Of a DNA stretch of 43,393 nt, positions 16,623 through 26,319 are shown one piece after another. How positions within the stretch are numbered: the stretch's first letter is position 1; each line of letters starts with the position of its first letter. Under the pieces are notes generated by a model that searched no databases, was not told where the DNA came from, and was given only the letters and a program-made list of their open reading frames with translations. The position numbers were made by a program, and so were the translations under genes. The DNA lies in NCBI GenBank assembly GCA_945868575.1, contig CAMBMH010000014.1, forward strand, positions 1 through 43,393. Direction: 5' to 3'. The stretch is from Singulisphaera sp. GP187 (GTDB lineage Bacteria > Planctomycetota > Planctomycetia > Gemmatales > Gemmataceae).

Positions 16623-16847
16623 CCCCGAATGCCGCATAGCCGCGAGGTCCTTCAGGCTCGTTGGATTGGAAGGCCGAAAAAGAAGGTTGCCGATCGATTC
16701 AGCTCCTCCGGAAGTGGGTCAGGAAAAACCGATCCCGAAAAGGCATCACTCCACCGTGACGCTTTTGGCCAGATTTCGGGGATTGTGTCCCCCTCGGTAA
16801 CAATGGCGATCACCGGACCTCAATCAGGGAACACTTGCCGAGTCGGG
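16623..16847. other. Non-coding stretch between higA and the OPT fragment
   Basis: No supported gene is seen. Open frames here lack ribosome sites and family features. From about 16800 the sequence shows scattered similarity to the DNA upstream of the duplicated OPT segment (CAATGGC, a CCGGACC/CTGGACC stretch, ATCAGGGAAC), so the duplication probably began near 16800 and has decayed. Confidence 0.45.
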
Positions 16848-16906
16848 TGAAATTGCAGCCAAGGAACGCCTTGGCCCCAATGCCAAACCGGAGGCCCTGA
16901 AAGCCG
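16848..16906 (+). pseudogene. Duplicated fragment of the OPT transporter gene
   Basis: These 59 bases match OPT positions 15355-15413 with only two mismatches and no gap (30 identical bases, one mismatch, 17 identical, one mismatch, 10 identical). Weaker similarity continues on both sides, roughly 16800-16920. The fragment encodes part of the last soluble loop of the transporter (EIAAKERLGPNAKPEALKA) but has no start, no membrane segments and no partner sequence, so it is a scar and not a gene. It may remain from a lost OPT paralog or from a local copy event. Confidence 0.85.
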
Positions 16907-17020
16907 GGAGCAAGGAAATCATAAATGCTTTTCCAACAAAAAAAGTAGCTCATCCCAATCAAGGGACAAGCCACTTCGGTTTTGATACAGGACCGGGTTT
17001 GGCAAAAAACCATCAACGAC

Positions 17021-18478
17021 TTACTTGGGCAGATGGGGTTTTTCGTGGGGAAGCCCGCCATCCATGCTGTAGCCGGGATCAAGCACGGTTTCTCCCTGGA
17101 ATCCCAAATAATCGACTTGGGATTTGATCCATTCGCTCATTTTTTGCTGTTTCGAATAATTCAGCAAACGATTTTCCATTTCCTTGACCACATCCGGAAA
17201 TTGGTGTGCCACATTGGTGGTTTCTCCAGGGTCTTTGGAAAGGTCAAACAACTCGGTATTGCCAGGTAGCAAGGCAATTTTGATGAACTTCCATTTGCCC
17301 AGGCGAATCGCGCCACGAAATGCCTCGACATTGATCAAAATATCCTCGTGAGGGGAGGGTTTTCCCTGGGTGATGGTTTCGGTGATATTTTTTCCATCGA
17401 AAGGATGATCGGATTTTCCTTTGCCGCCCACGGTCGCAAGCAGGGTTGGCATCAGATCGACATGGTGCAAAGGCTCATGAACCACACAGGGCCCGATTTT
17501 TCCAGGCCAATTGACAAACGCCGGGACCCGCACCCCGCCTTCCTTCAAGCCACCTTTTCCACCGCTAAATGGCGCGTTGGAGCAGGGTGGCTTTGTTGTG
17601 ACTTTTTCGGGATCGTTTGGGTTCCTGGCTCCCGAAGCAAACATCGAACTGTTAGGCCCACCGTTATCCGAAGTGAAGAAAATCAGGGTATTTTCCCGCA
17701 TCCCTTTCTTTTCCAAGGCGGAAACAATTCTCCCGACCTGAGTATCCAAACCGGTTACCATGGCGGCATAGGTTCTGTGCGTATGATCGGGAAAAATGTC
17801 GTTGTACGCTTCGATTTCGTTTTTGGGTGCCTGGTAAGGGGCATGGGCCGAGAGCGAAGCGAAGTACAAAAACATGGGCTTGGCGGTATCGTGCTTTTCA
17901 ATGAGGCTGACAGCCTCATTGCCTATTTGGTGGGTAAAATACCCATCTTCTTTTAAAAAGGTCCCATTCCTCTGCCAATCGATGATGCCGCCTCGCTCCT
18001 TGGTGAAGTAGTCGACTTCACCGACAAGGTTGCCATAAAAATGATCAAATCCCCTGTTTTGCGGCCAATATTTCCTGTCGGCGTGGCCAAGATGCCATTT
18101 CCCGACAATCGCCGTCTGATAACCAACCTCTTTCAGGGCCTGGGGCAGGGTCTTTTCCTCCACAGGCAGTCCATATTTGTGACTTGGAAAAATCACGAGG
18201 GTTTGAAGCCCTTGCCTCATCGGATAGCGACCCGTCATCAGAGCAGCCCGGGCAGGCGAGCAAACCGGCAGGCCATAGTAAGACTCCAGTCGCGCCCCTC
18301 CCCTGGCGAGGGCGTCCAAATGGGGCGTTTTGATTTTACTACCGCGATAACCAAGGTCCGCGTTGCCAAGATCATCCGCGAGAATGACAACAATGTTGGG
18401 TTTTTCCGCGGCCATCAAGCCACATTGGAAAAAACCAATCAAAACTATGGAAAAATTTTTGATCAATCTGGAGATCAT
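17021..18478 (-). CDS. Exported sulfatase (arylsulfatase family, formylglycine type)
   Basis: This 485-residue enzyme starts with a signal peptide (residues 1-24) and then PNIVVILADDLG, the metal-binding DD of type I sulfatases (D35, D36). The maturation motif C-S-P-A-R at 73-77, followed by AALMTGRYP, has the cysteine converted to formylglycine. GKWHLGH and FFTSDNGGPN are further active-site segments. It should hydrolyse sulfate esters, probably of algal or extracellular polysaccharides, in the periplasm or outside. The substrate cannot be told. ATG 18478 has a weak AAAGG upstream. Its neighbours do not form a clear polysaccharide-utilisation operon. Confidence 0.94.
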   Translation of the reverse strand: MISRLIKNFSIVLIGFFQCGLMAAEKPNIVVILADDLGNADLGYRGSKIKTPHLDALARGGARLESYYGLPVCSPARAALMTGRYPMRQGLQTLVIFPSHKYGLPVEEKTLPQALKEVGYQTAIVGKWHLGHADRKYWPQNRGFDHFYGNLVGEVDYFTKERGGIIDWQRNGTFLKEDGYFTHQIGNEAVSLIEKHDTAKPMFLYFASLSAHAPYQAPKNEIEAYNDIFPDHTHRTYAAMVTGLDTQVGRIVSALEKKGMRENTLIFFTSDNGGPNSSMFASGARNPNDPEKVTTKPPCSNAPFSGGKGGLKEGGVRVPAFVNWPGKIGPCVVHEPLHHVDLMPTLLATVGGKGKSDHPFDGKNITETITQGKPSPHEDILINVEAFRGAIRLGKWKFIKIALLPGNTELFDLSKDPGETTNVAHQFPDVVKEMENRLLNYSKQQKMSEWIKSQVDYLGFQGETVLDPGYSMDGGLPHEKPHLPK

Positions 18479-18948
18479 TACAAATTACCTTTACGAAAAT
18501 TCGTCCTTGTGGGCTTCCTTTAAGGTTATCCTCAAAAAGCCTCTGGCCAATCCATAACACCCAAAATTGATCCGATCATTCGATTTCGGATCCTGCCGGG
18601 GTGACCGTTGGGGTTGGTTCCAATGTCGATGCACCAATCACAAATGGCCATTAACCGCCGTTTCAGGAAGCTAATGTTTTTGGCCAAATCTATGCTATCA
18701 TGAAAAATAATAAAAAATCAATAAATTTCCAAATATATCTTGTACCGACTAATGCAATCGTCATTTCCCAATATTTTAAAAAATTTACACAGCTTACAAA
18801 AAATGGGTCGACTGGAAAGGCATCTTTCCCACGGCAGAAACAACTTCCCTTCCAGAACCCCAGTTGTTCCCAATCCTTGGCGCCGAATAAACTGTAACTG
18901 GCTATTTTGGAGCTTGGTTGGGTTTCAGCTCTCCGGGGAATCGCTTCC
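18479..18948. other. Divergent intergenic region, AT-rich centre
   Basis: This 470-base gap lies between the divergent sulfatase and HEAT-repeat genes. It contains an inverted repeat at 18569-18592 (GATCCGA ... TCGGATC) and a distinct AT-rich block at 18700-18790, which probably holds the promoter of the HEAT-repeat gene. No RNA gene or short protein was supported. Confidence 0.4.
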
Positions 18949-20283
18949 ATGATTACACTTTCGCGATGGGTTCTTTGTCTGGCGCTGGGAGCGGGAACCT
19001 GGGCTTTGGCACAGGATCCAGGCAAACCCGAGGACCCTCCAAAAAACTCCAAAAGTGATACTCCCCCCAACAATCCCAAAGGGGACAGCAAAACCGAACC
19101 AGCCGCCCCGGCTGATGGTAAAGGCGAAACCATGCCGGACGGCAAAGGCCCCGGCCCCGAAGGCAAAACCGTTGGTCCCGGCCGTGGAATCAAACCCGCG
19201 ATTCAGCTTCCAGGACCAGATGGGAAGGTCACGCCTCCAAGCGTTGGATTACCCAGCACCGTAGGTTATCAGCCCCCTCCCGAGGTGGGCGGCAAGCTGC
19301 TGCGCGACTGGATCAATGAACTCAAAAGCGCCGATCCCAGCCTTCGCGAACAGGCAATCCGTGCCATCGCAAGCTACGGCGCCGCAGCCCGGGAATCGAT
19401 TCCGCAAATTGTCGAAAGGATGAACGACCGCGACTCCAGCCCACGCATGCGAGCGGTCCTCGCCATCAAATATCTCGATTATTACGATAAGGACATCCCC
19501 AAAGTCGTTGATGGCCTGGCTAAACGGATCTCCGAAGATCCCCAAGCGTCCATTCGCTATGAAGCCCTGTTGGCGATGGGTCGTTTCGGCTTCCGTGAAG
19601 CCGGACGAAATGGACTCCCCGCTGTCCTTAAAGCCGCGGATGACCAAAGCAACTGGGAAATCCGTCGCGCTTCGTTTTCCATCCTCCCCCGATTGGGTTC
19701 GGATGAAACAGGCGTTGATTCGCGTGTCTACAAGGCGCTGATCCACGGGACCAAGGACACCGCGGCGCTCGCCCGGCACGAGGCGCTGATTGGACTGGCC
19801 CTTCTGGGAAAACCAAACGATGCCACCCTGGCCACACAAATGGAAAAAGCTCTCGTCTCGGTTCTCAATATGCGTGATATCCCTTCGGAAATCTACGCCC
19901 GGGTCGCTCTCATCGGTTACAACCCGGTCAACGACAAGATCCAGATTCCGCTCATCATAAAGCACGTCAAGGATGCGACCTTCAGCAACCGGATGGTGGC
20001 GATCCGGGCAGTCAGCATGCTTGGGCCCCCCGCCCATGAAGCGGTGCCTGATCTCGTTGGCTACCTCAACGACCGCAATCCGGAATTGGTCATGAGCGTG
20101 TTTATGGCATTTACCTCCATGGGACCGGATGCGTTTCGGGCGGCTGATGCAATCAAGGCTTTCCTTTCCAAAAAGGAAATCCCCGATGACCTCCGCCAGG
20201 CTGGCACCTTTGCTCTTGATGCGGTAAACCGCAGGCGACCCGGCAGCGGTAGCGGCGTCAGTGGACCGGCAATACCACGGTAA
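18949..20283 (+). CDS. Exported HEAT-repeat protein
   Basis: From ATG 18949 (GGGGA upstream) the product has 444 residues. A signal peptide ends near WALAQDPG, followed by ~90 residues of Pro/Gly/Lys/Asp-rich linker (PDGKGPGPEGK). The rest is a helical solenoid: units such as SLREQAIRAIASYGAAA, SSPRMRAVLAIKYL, ASIRYEALLAMGRFG, NWEIRRASFSILPRLG, ALARHEALIGLALLG and NRMVAIRAVSMLGPPA, at ~38-40 residue spacing. HEAT solenoids bind other proteins; here it would work outside the cytoplasm. Similar exported HEAT proteins are common in planctomycetes near PSCyt-type genes, but the partner is unknown. Two in-frame codons upstream (from 18907) were rejected because the signal peptide starts at 18949. 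Confidence 0.85.
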   Translation: MITLSRWVLCLALGAGTWALAQDPGKPEDPPKNSKSDTPPNNPKGDSKTEPAAPADGKGETMPDGKGPGPEGKTVGPGRGIKPAIQLPGPDGKVTPPSVGLPSTVGYQPPPEVGGKLLRDWINELKSADPSLREQAIRAIASYGAAARESIPQIVERMNDRDSSPRMRAVLAIKYLDYYDKDIPKVVDGLAKRISEDPQASIRYEALLAMGRFGFREAGRNGLPAVLKAADDQSNWEIRRASFSILPRLGSDETGVDSRVYKALIHGTKDTAALARHEALIGLALLGKPNDATLATQMEKALVSVLNMRDIPSEIYARVALIGYNPVNDKIQIPLIIKHVKDATFSNRMVAIRAVSMLGPPAHEAVPDLVGYLNDRNPELVMSVFMAFTSMGPDAFRAADAIKAFLSKKEIPDDLRQAGTFALDAVNRRRPGSGSGVSGPAIPR

Positions 20284-20350
20284 TCGACCGCTTATTGAAC
20301 TTTTACTACATCAAATTGGTAACAACCTTACTCAAAAAAATGGTCGGTGA

Positions 20351-21826
20351 CTAGGCAAACAGGGCCCGGACAGGCTCACCCTCGTTGAGGGTCGGGCGCT
20401 CCGGGCGGCCGCCATGGTTGTACACCAGCTTCATATTATCGAGTCCAAGGCTATAAAGGATCGTGGCGTGCAGGTCATGGACATGAACCTTGTCACGGAT
20501 CGCGTATAGTCCCAATTCGTCCGTCTCGCCATGGACCATGCCGCCTTTGATACCGCCCCCCGCCATGAACATCGAGAAGCCGTTGGGATTATGGTCGCGC
20601 CCGTCCCCTTTTTCGCTCATCGGGGTCCGGCCAAACTCGCCTCCCCAGACCACAAGTGTCTCATCAAGCATCCCACGCGCCTTCAGATCCTTGAGAAGCG
20701 CCGCGACCGGACGATCCATAGCCCGGCAAAGCTCGGTGTGGTTCTTTTCGATACCCGAGTGGGCATCCCAGCGACTACCCGGGCCATGATAAAGCTGGAC
20801 GAAGCGGACACCCCGCTCGACCAGTCGCCGTCCTAAAAGACAGAGTCTACCAAACGACTCCGTCTCGGGTCGATCGGTCCCATAAAGCTCGTGGGTGGCG
20901 CGGGTTTCCCGGGAAAGATCGACCGCATCCGGCGCGCCCGCCTGCATGCGAAACGCTAATTCATAACCCCGGATTCGGGCATCAAGTTCGGTATTGCTAG
21001 GATATTGCCGACCAATTTCCGTATTGAGCGATCCCAAAAGATTGAGTTTGGACCGTTCGCGGGCAGCAGTCACACCATCGGGGCGAAAAAGGTTCTGGAT
21101 AGGTTCGCGGCCACTTTCCAGCCGGGTACCCTGATGGACCGCCGACATGAATCCCGCGGACCAGTTGCGGGGGCCGTTGACCACAGGCCCTTTCCCGTCT
21201 TGTAACACGACAAAAGCAGGCAGATCATCCGCCTCGCTTCCAAGCCCATAGCTGACCCAGCTCCCAAGGGATGGCCTGCCCCCAACTATGGACCCGGTAT
21301 TCATCTGGCACACGCCGGAGCTGTGGTTGATGCCCTCGCCTTTGCACGACCGGATAACGGCGATATCATCGGCGCAGGTTGCAATATTGGGTATCCAATC
21401 AGACATCCAGAGGCCGGATTTTCCGTGACGGGCCCATTTGCGCTTTTCCCCCAAAAGGGGAGAATTCCCTTCGCCCATGGGAGAGATCGGTCGGACAAAA
21501 CTTTCAGGCATTTTCTGACCGGAAAGCTTGTTCAAAAGGGGCTTGGGATCAAGGAGGTCCAGGTGGCTGGGTCCACCCTCCATAAACAGGAAAATCACGC
21601 TCTTGGCGCGACCCACGGATTGCCCAGGGCGGGTTTTTCCCGGTCCGGTTTCCCCGGTAACGCCCACCGGGGACGGAGTGGCCGCGCCCAAACTTTTTGA
21701 TTTCGATTGTTCCAAAGCCCAAATGGGCAATAATCCAAACCCTAGACCTGCCCGGGCAAGCCAGGATCTGCGCGTGAGGCCTGTTTGCTTTCGGATCGAA
21801 CCGAATGAGGGGTTCTCAGGGGACAT
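20351..21826 (-). CDS. DUF1501 protein (Tat-exported, sulfatase/phosphatase-like fold)
   Basis: From ATG 21826 the protein has 491 residues. A twin-arginine signal (LTRRSWLARAGLGFGL) is near the N-terminus. DUF1501 features follow: FLFMEGGPSHLDLLDPKP, then SPLLG, SCKGEGINHSSG, GPGSRWDAHS, WGGEFGRTP, DHNPNGFSMFMAGGGIKGG and DLHATILYSLG, a layout related to alkaline phosphatase-like enzymes. Activity is unproven. These genes almost always sit beside a PSCyt1/DUF1549/DUF1553 gene, as here, and the pair is thought to work together outside the cell. The start overlaps the upstream stop by 11 bases. Another ATG at 21856 has GGGGA nine bases upstream, so the true start is uncertain. Confidence 0.9.
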   Translation of the reverse strand: MSPENPSFGSIRKQTGLTRRSWLARAGLGFGLLPIWALEQSKSKSLGAATPSPVGVTGETGPGKTRPGQSVGRAKSVIFLFMEGGPSHLDLLDPKPLLNKLSGQKMPESFVRPISPMGEGNSPLLGEKRKWARHGKSGLWMSDWIPNIATCADDIAVIRSCKGEGINHSSGVCQMNTGSIVGGRPSLGSWVSYGLGSEADDLPAFVVLQDGKGPVVNGPRNWSAGFMSAVHQGTRLESGREPIQNLFRPDGVTAARERSKLNLLGSLNTEIGRQYPSNTELDARIRGYELAFRMQAGAPDAVDLSRETRATHELYGTDRPETESFGRLCLLGRRLVERGVRFVQLYHGPGSRWDAHSGIEKNHTELCRAMDRPVAALLKDLKARGMLDETLVVWGGEFGRTPMSEKGDGRDHNPNGFSMFMAGGGIKGGMVHGETDELGLYAIRDKVHVHDLHATILYSLGLDNMKLVYNHGGRPERPTLNEGEPVRALFA

Positions 21827-24800
21827 GGAAAAATCCAATTGCGTTGAAAAGAACATGACAGAGATCCCCTAAAGCGACAACCTGCGGGGAAAGGGAGCGT
21901 TTCATGCCCGTGGCTGTGGTCAGGTCGTGATGCTTTCCGGAAATGTCCTTGAGAGTTCCCGTTTGGGTTTCAAAAGTCCAACGGGCGAGGTCGTTTGCCG
22001 GGTTTAATGGTTCGGTGGCGACTCCAACCCCACCTTTTTCCGGCGCAAGGAATCCATTGCTGATACGGACATCATCAATGATTCCATCGAAGGGATTGGC
22101 GATTCCATCGCCTGGCATCGCCCGGCTTCCCAACCTCAACGGCAAATCAGAAGTCAAGCCACCCTTTGCTTCATGGGGAATGGTCGCAATTTGGGCCGCT
22201 TCATCCGGATTGGAAAGATCCCGGAGGAAAAAACGAACTTCACCCTTTTTTGATCCGTTTGGATTTCTGTTGGAAACGATCAGTTGATAGGAACGGTTGA
22301 GTTCAACCCGCTGATCCGAAAAGATCGCCGTTTCCGTCACAGGTTTTCCCGGTTCGCCTGTCCATAGTTGCATAACCAGCGTCTGGGGCTTTCGCTGTGA
22401 GCCTTTGCCTGTGATTCCAAGGGACCAGCCCGCTTTGTCTTTGGATCCATCATACCGGGAAACAAGCGTCCTCACCTGGCCCGTATCGGCAATGGACCGG
22501 ACCAGAAAAAACGCCTCGATGGTAAAAGGATCCGAGCCCAGTTCCTTGCCCCATTGGGATTGGAGCATCGGGCCTGGAGGATTCATGGTGAATTGGATTG
22601 CCTGTCCCTCGTGATTTGGGAGTCTTTCCTGGGGAAGTCGAGAGGCATCGGGGGCACTGGGTTCGCTGGCAAGAGATTCCTGCCGCGAAAAAAATTCAAG
22701 CATTTGATCCTGTTCCGCGGGAGTGGGGTCGCGCCCCTGGGTCAGTTTGAAAGCAAGACCCACTCGCCCTGTGGAGTCCTCGGGAATTTCCCGGAGAAGC
22801 CGCTTGGCAAATGCCTGGGATCGGTCAAGAAGCTGGGAGTTGTTCCAAAGGAAAAGCGATTGGACAGCGGTGGTTGTCTGGTCGCGCGAGGCGGTGCCAT
22901 TGATGAATTGGGGAAGATCAAAGACATCAAAGAGCGGGTTGCGTGAATTCCGTAGAACTTTCAGGTGGATCGATCGAAAAGGCTCATTGCCATTGGCGCC
23001 GGGTCCTCCCGCCCGGGGCTTCAATTCTCCCGAGGTAAGCAGCATCGAATCGCGGATTTCCTCGGCGCTAAGGCGGCGCGGGCGGAACCGGGTAAGCAGG
23101 TTATTTTCAGGATCGATACGGACAATCTCCGCCGAGGCAGGCTCGGAAGACTGATGGTAAAACTCCGAACGAACAATGAGCTTATGAAGTTCACGAAGGT
23201 TCCAACCCGATTGCACGAATCGTATCGTCAACCAATCGAGCAGTTCCGGGTGGGTAGGCGCTCCGCCCAAGCGTCCTGTGTCTGAAGGTTGGGGAGCAAG
23301 CCCCTTGCCCGTGTGCCATGCCCAAATCCGATTGACAAAAACCCGCGCGGTAAGCGGATTTTGGGGACTAACCAAATATTGCGCCAAAGCCGAACGGCGA
23401 CCTGTGGAATCACCTTTGGGATGGATCTGCGCATCCGATTTGTCCAAAAGGGTAACAAAACCTGGAGGTATATCAGCGCTTTTCTTTTTGGGATTGGGAG
23501 TAAAAGCGGGAACCGTTCCTGTTTCAATGATCGAATGCGCCACGGGTAATGGAGGGGGCTTGAGGGGATCCAATTTTGCCAATTCACGCCGAAGAGCGAG
23601 CATTTCCTCCTTGGCTTGTCCCTTCAGTTTTCCGTCCAGATTGATCAGGTCATAATCAACCTGCCTCCAGGCAAGTTCCACAAGCTGCGTTTCGAGGGGG
23701 GGTCGGACCGATGGCTTCTTGGTGAACATCTCCTGAATATCAGGAGGAAACCGCCCTACTGCTTCCCGGGTGATCGAATCACGCAAAGGTTGTTCCAGTT
23801 TTGCGATTTTTTCGCGGATTTCACGGGTCTTTTCTTCCCAGTTTTTGAGTTTTTGGGCATGCGCTTGGCGGGTGGATGCATCGGCGATCACTTTTTCTTC
23901 GCGGGGAAGAATATTGGAAAAAAAAGCGCGCAGGCGAAAGTAGTCCTCATGGAGGATCGGGTCGTATTTGTGGTCGTGACATTTGGCGCACTGAAAGCCC
24001 AAACCAAAAAAGGCATCGCCTACGGTGTCTGTTATATCCCCCAGGATAATATCCCATTGCCCCCGGACATCACGGTTGTTGTATTCGTAAATTCCATGGC
24101 GCAAAAACCCCACGGCGACATGCGATCGTGCATCTTCAGGCCATAACTCATCACCGGCGATCTGTTCCATCAGAAACCGGTCGATCGGACGATTTTTCTG
24201 AAACGAATCGATCACATAATCGCGGTATCGCCAGGCATGGGGTCTCTCGTGATCGATGCGATAGCCATCGGAATCGGCATATCGTACAAGATCGAGCCAT
24301 TTTCGAGCCCAAGCCTCGGCATGAGAACGGGACGAGAGAAGTCTATCCACCATTGCATCGATTGCCCGATCAGAGGGATCGGCGATAAACGCATCAATTT
24401 CCGCAGGGGTTGGGGGCTGACCGGTAAGGTTCAAGTGAATGCGCCGGACAAGTTCGGCGGGTTTGGCGCGAGGAGCAGGCCTTGCGGCGTTAACCTCGAT
24501 TTTGGCCAGAAGGAAAGAATCGATTTCGGTCTTGGCCCATGTGGAGTTTTTCAGGGTTTTGGGAGGCTCAAAGGTTTTGGGGGCCACAAAAGTCCACCAG
24601 TTTTTTTCCTCCGGGCGGATACCACCTGGCTTGCGCAAAACAAGCATGGAATCCAAACCTCCGTTAGAGGTTTTTTCACCCATGGGATTCTGGTCGGGAG
24701 TCATTCCGGTTTCGGGCCAGAAAGCCCCTTTACGGATCCATAGCTCCACATCATGGATCTCTCCCGGAGATAGGGGCCTGTCCGGGGGCATCGATTTGAG

Positions 24801-25064
24801 GTCACCCTTGCCATCGGCTTTGAGCATCTTCACCAGGAGGCTATTTTCCGGGTGGCCCGATTCGATTGCCGGGCCCTTTTCGCCCCCAGCAAGAAGCGCT
24901 TTGGCGGAATCCAGGCGCAAGCCTCCGCGCTGGCGTGCCTCGCCGTGGCATCTTTGGCACTTTTCGATCAAAAGTGGGCGAATCCTGCTTTCAAAATGAC
25001 GCACCGGCTCTTCGCCAGGTTGAGGTGCGCCGAACAACATCAAAACCGCTATTAGATGGCACAT
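21816..25064 (-). CDS. PSCyt1-DUF1549-DUF1553 protein with LamG-like insert
   Basis: From ATG 25064 the protein has 1082 residues with a short signal peptide. A planctomycete cytochrome c domain has the heme site C36-x2-C39-H40 (CQRCHG) and a later SMPPDRPLSPGE. DUF1549 follows (WARKWLDLVRYADSDGYR, CAKCHDHKYDP), then DUF1553 (NPLTARVFVNRIW, FRPRRLSAEEIRDSML, NGTASRDQTTT). A jelly-roll segment of about 200 residues (FTIEAFFLVRS ... FDGIIDDVRIS) with LamG-like features sits before the final ALGDLCHVLFNAIGFFHVP, the normal end of DUF1553. It is co-transcribed with the DUF1501 gene. An electron-transfer role in polymer degradation is inferred. An earlier GTG at 25106 is possible. Confidence 0.92.
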   Translation of the reverse strand: MCHLIAVLMLFGAPQPGEEPVRHFESRIRPLLIEKCQRCHGEARQRGGLRLDSAKALLAGGEKGPAIESGHPENSLLVKMLKADGKGDLKSMPPDRPLSPGEIHDVELWIRKGAFWPETGMTPDQNPMGEKTSNGGLDSMLVLRKPGGIRPEEKNWWTFVAPKTFEPPKTLKNSTWAKTEIDSFLLAKIEVNAARPAPRAKPAELVRRIHLNLTGQPPTPAEIDAFIADPSDRAIDAMVDRLLSSRSHAEAWARKWLDLVRYADSDGYRIDHERPHAWRYRDYVIDSFQKNRPIDRFLMEQIAGDELWPEDARSHVAVGFLRHGIYEYNNRDVRGQWDIILGDITDTVGDAFFGLGFQCAKCHDHKYDPILHEDYFRLRAFFSNILPREEKVIADASTRQAHAQKLKNWEEKTREIREKIAKLEQPLRDSITREAVGRFPPDIQEMFTKKPSVRPPLETQLVELAWRQVDYDLINLDGKLKGQAKEEMLALRRELAKLDPLKPPPLPVAHSIIETGTVPAFTPNPKKKSADIPPGFVTLLDKSDAQIHPKGDSTGRRSALAQYLVSPQNPLTARVFVNRIWAWHTGKGLAPQPSDTGRLGGAPTHPELLDWLTIRFVQSGWNLRELHKLIVRSEFYHQSSEPASAEIVRIDPENNLLTRFRPRRLSAEEIRDSMLLTSGELKPRAGGPGANGNEPFRSIHLKVLRNSRNPLFDVFDLPQFINGTASRDQTTTAVQSLFLWNNSQLLDRSQAFAKRLLREIPEDSTGRVGLAFKLTQGRDPTPAEQDQMLEFFSRQESLASEPSAPDASRLPQERLPNHEGQAIQFTMNPPGPMLQSQWGKELGSDPFTIEAFFLVRSIADTGQVRTLVSRYDGSKDKAGWSLGITGKGSQRKPQTLVMQLWTGEPGKPVTETAIFSDQRVELNRSYQLIVSNRNPNGSKKGEVRFFLRDLSNPDEAAQIATIPHEAKGGLTSDLPLRLGSRAMPGDGIANPFDGIIDDVRISNGFLAPEKGGVGVATEPLNPANDLARWTFETQTGTLKDISGKHHDLTTATGMKRSLSPQVVALGDLCHVLFNAIGFFHVP

Positions 25065-25286
25065 TTCAAGTGAGGATCCCGGGGACTGGATCGGCAGACG
25101 CAACACAGGCTATTTGAGGCAATCTTAGCTCGCGAATGATTTTGGGAAAAGGAATTCCCGGAAGAACCCCTGGTTTTTTCATCGGAGATAAATCCTATTC
25201 GATTCACTGGATAAATCGATTTCGTTTTCTTAGAAATAGGTTTGTTCTCCCCATTTTTTGCTATCGTCCCTTCAGGAGGGGTTGTT

Positions 25287-26285
25287 GTGCGCTCTCGTCG
25301 CCAGGGTTTTACTTTGATCGAGTTATTGGTGGTCATTGCCATCATCGCGGTTTTGATCGGGCTTTTGTTACCAGCTGTGCAAAAAGTCCGTGAGGCTGCC
25401 AACCGGATGAGTTGCTCCAATAACCTGAAGCAACTTGGCCTTGCCGCCCAAAACTATTTGGGAACTATGGGTAATCTGCCCGCCGGGTGGCAACTTCCCA
25501 TCCCCGGACCAACTACCGGAAATGTCTGGTCGAATCCCACCTATTGTGCGTCCCAGGTCAAAATGGACGCGCCCTATCCCGGCCAGGCACGTTTTACCAA
25601 CATGCTGGTGGAACTGATGCCCTATATCGAACAGGACAACCTGGTAAAACAGTGGAATTTTCAAAATTTCACTGCCAACCTTGGCCCTACAGGATCAATC
25701 GCATCGCAAGTGGTTAAGCCTTTTCTTTGCCCAACGAGTCCTCTCGCAGGTCAACCACAGGCAACCGTTTCGGGCAATGTATACGGGCTTAACAGCTATG
25801 CGGGAATTGCCGGAATCCATTCTTTCCGTGCTTACAACGGTAGCGCCCAACAGATCTCCAATGATGGGGTGTTTTATATAAACAGCCGAATCCGGATCGC
25901 AGATATCATCGACGGGACAAGCAACACTTTCATTTTTGGCGAACGCTTCCACCTGGACAGCGAATTCGACCGGATGTACACAAACTACCCTATCAAGGGC
26001 TGGAGTGGCTGGGCCTGGGTCGACCAACCTAACTCGATTGGCGACTATCTCGTAGGCGCCTCGCAGCCTATCAACTGGAAGGTTCCTGCAACCGCGACCG
26101 GAGCCAACAGCTCATCAAACACCTGGGTACAACAGCGCCTTTCCACCATGGGTTCAGGCCATACCGGGGGCGCCAATGTCGGACTTGCCGATGGGTCTGT
26201 TCGATATGTTCGTGATAGCATGGACCTAGCAGCCCTTAGGGCTTTGGTCACCCGGGCTGGTGGCGAAGTTGTCACACCCGACTAA
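25287..26285 (+). CDS. DUF1559 (pseudopilin-like) exported protein
   Basis: GTG 25287, seven bases after AGGAGG, is the best start; the frame extends upstream to 25242 but without a better ribosome site. The 332-residue product begins VRSRRQGFTLIELL, a short basic prepilin leader with the G/F cleavage site, followed by LLPAVQKVREAANRMSCSNNLKQLGLA. The body has WVDQPNSIGDYL and the C-terminal H-x9-DG motif (HTGGANVGLADGS). It is similar in plan to the first DUF1559 protein here but has no small lipoprotein gene behind it; a terminator follows within 40 bases. Confidence 0.94.
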   Translation: MRSRRQGFTLIELLVVIAIIAVLIGLLLPAVQKVREAANRMSCSNNLKQLGLAAQNYLGTMGNLPAGWQLPIPGPTTGNVWSNPTYCASQVKMDAPYPGQARFTNMLVELMPYIEQDNLVKQWNFQNFTANLGPTGSIASQVVKPFLCPTSPLAGQPQATVSGNVYGLNSYAGIAGIHSFRAYNGSAQQISNDGVFYINSRIRIADIIDGTSNTFIFGERFHLDSEFDRMYTNYPIKGWSGWAWVDQPNSIGDYLVGASQPINWKVPATATGANSSSNTWVQQRLSTMGSGHTGGANVGLADGSVRYVRDSMDLAALRALVTRAGGEVVTPD

Positions 26286-26319
26286 AGATTGATACGGCAC
26301 CCTTTAAACATCGACACCA

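Noticed and set aside
16609-16800. 63-codon frame with STVTLLARFRG
   Set aside because: It starts inside higA, has no ribosome site, and resembles short spurious proteins often annotated in non-coding debris.
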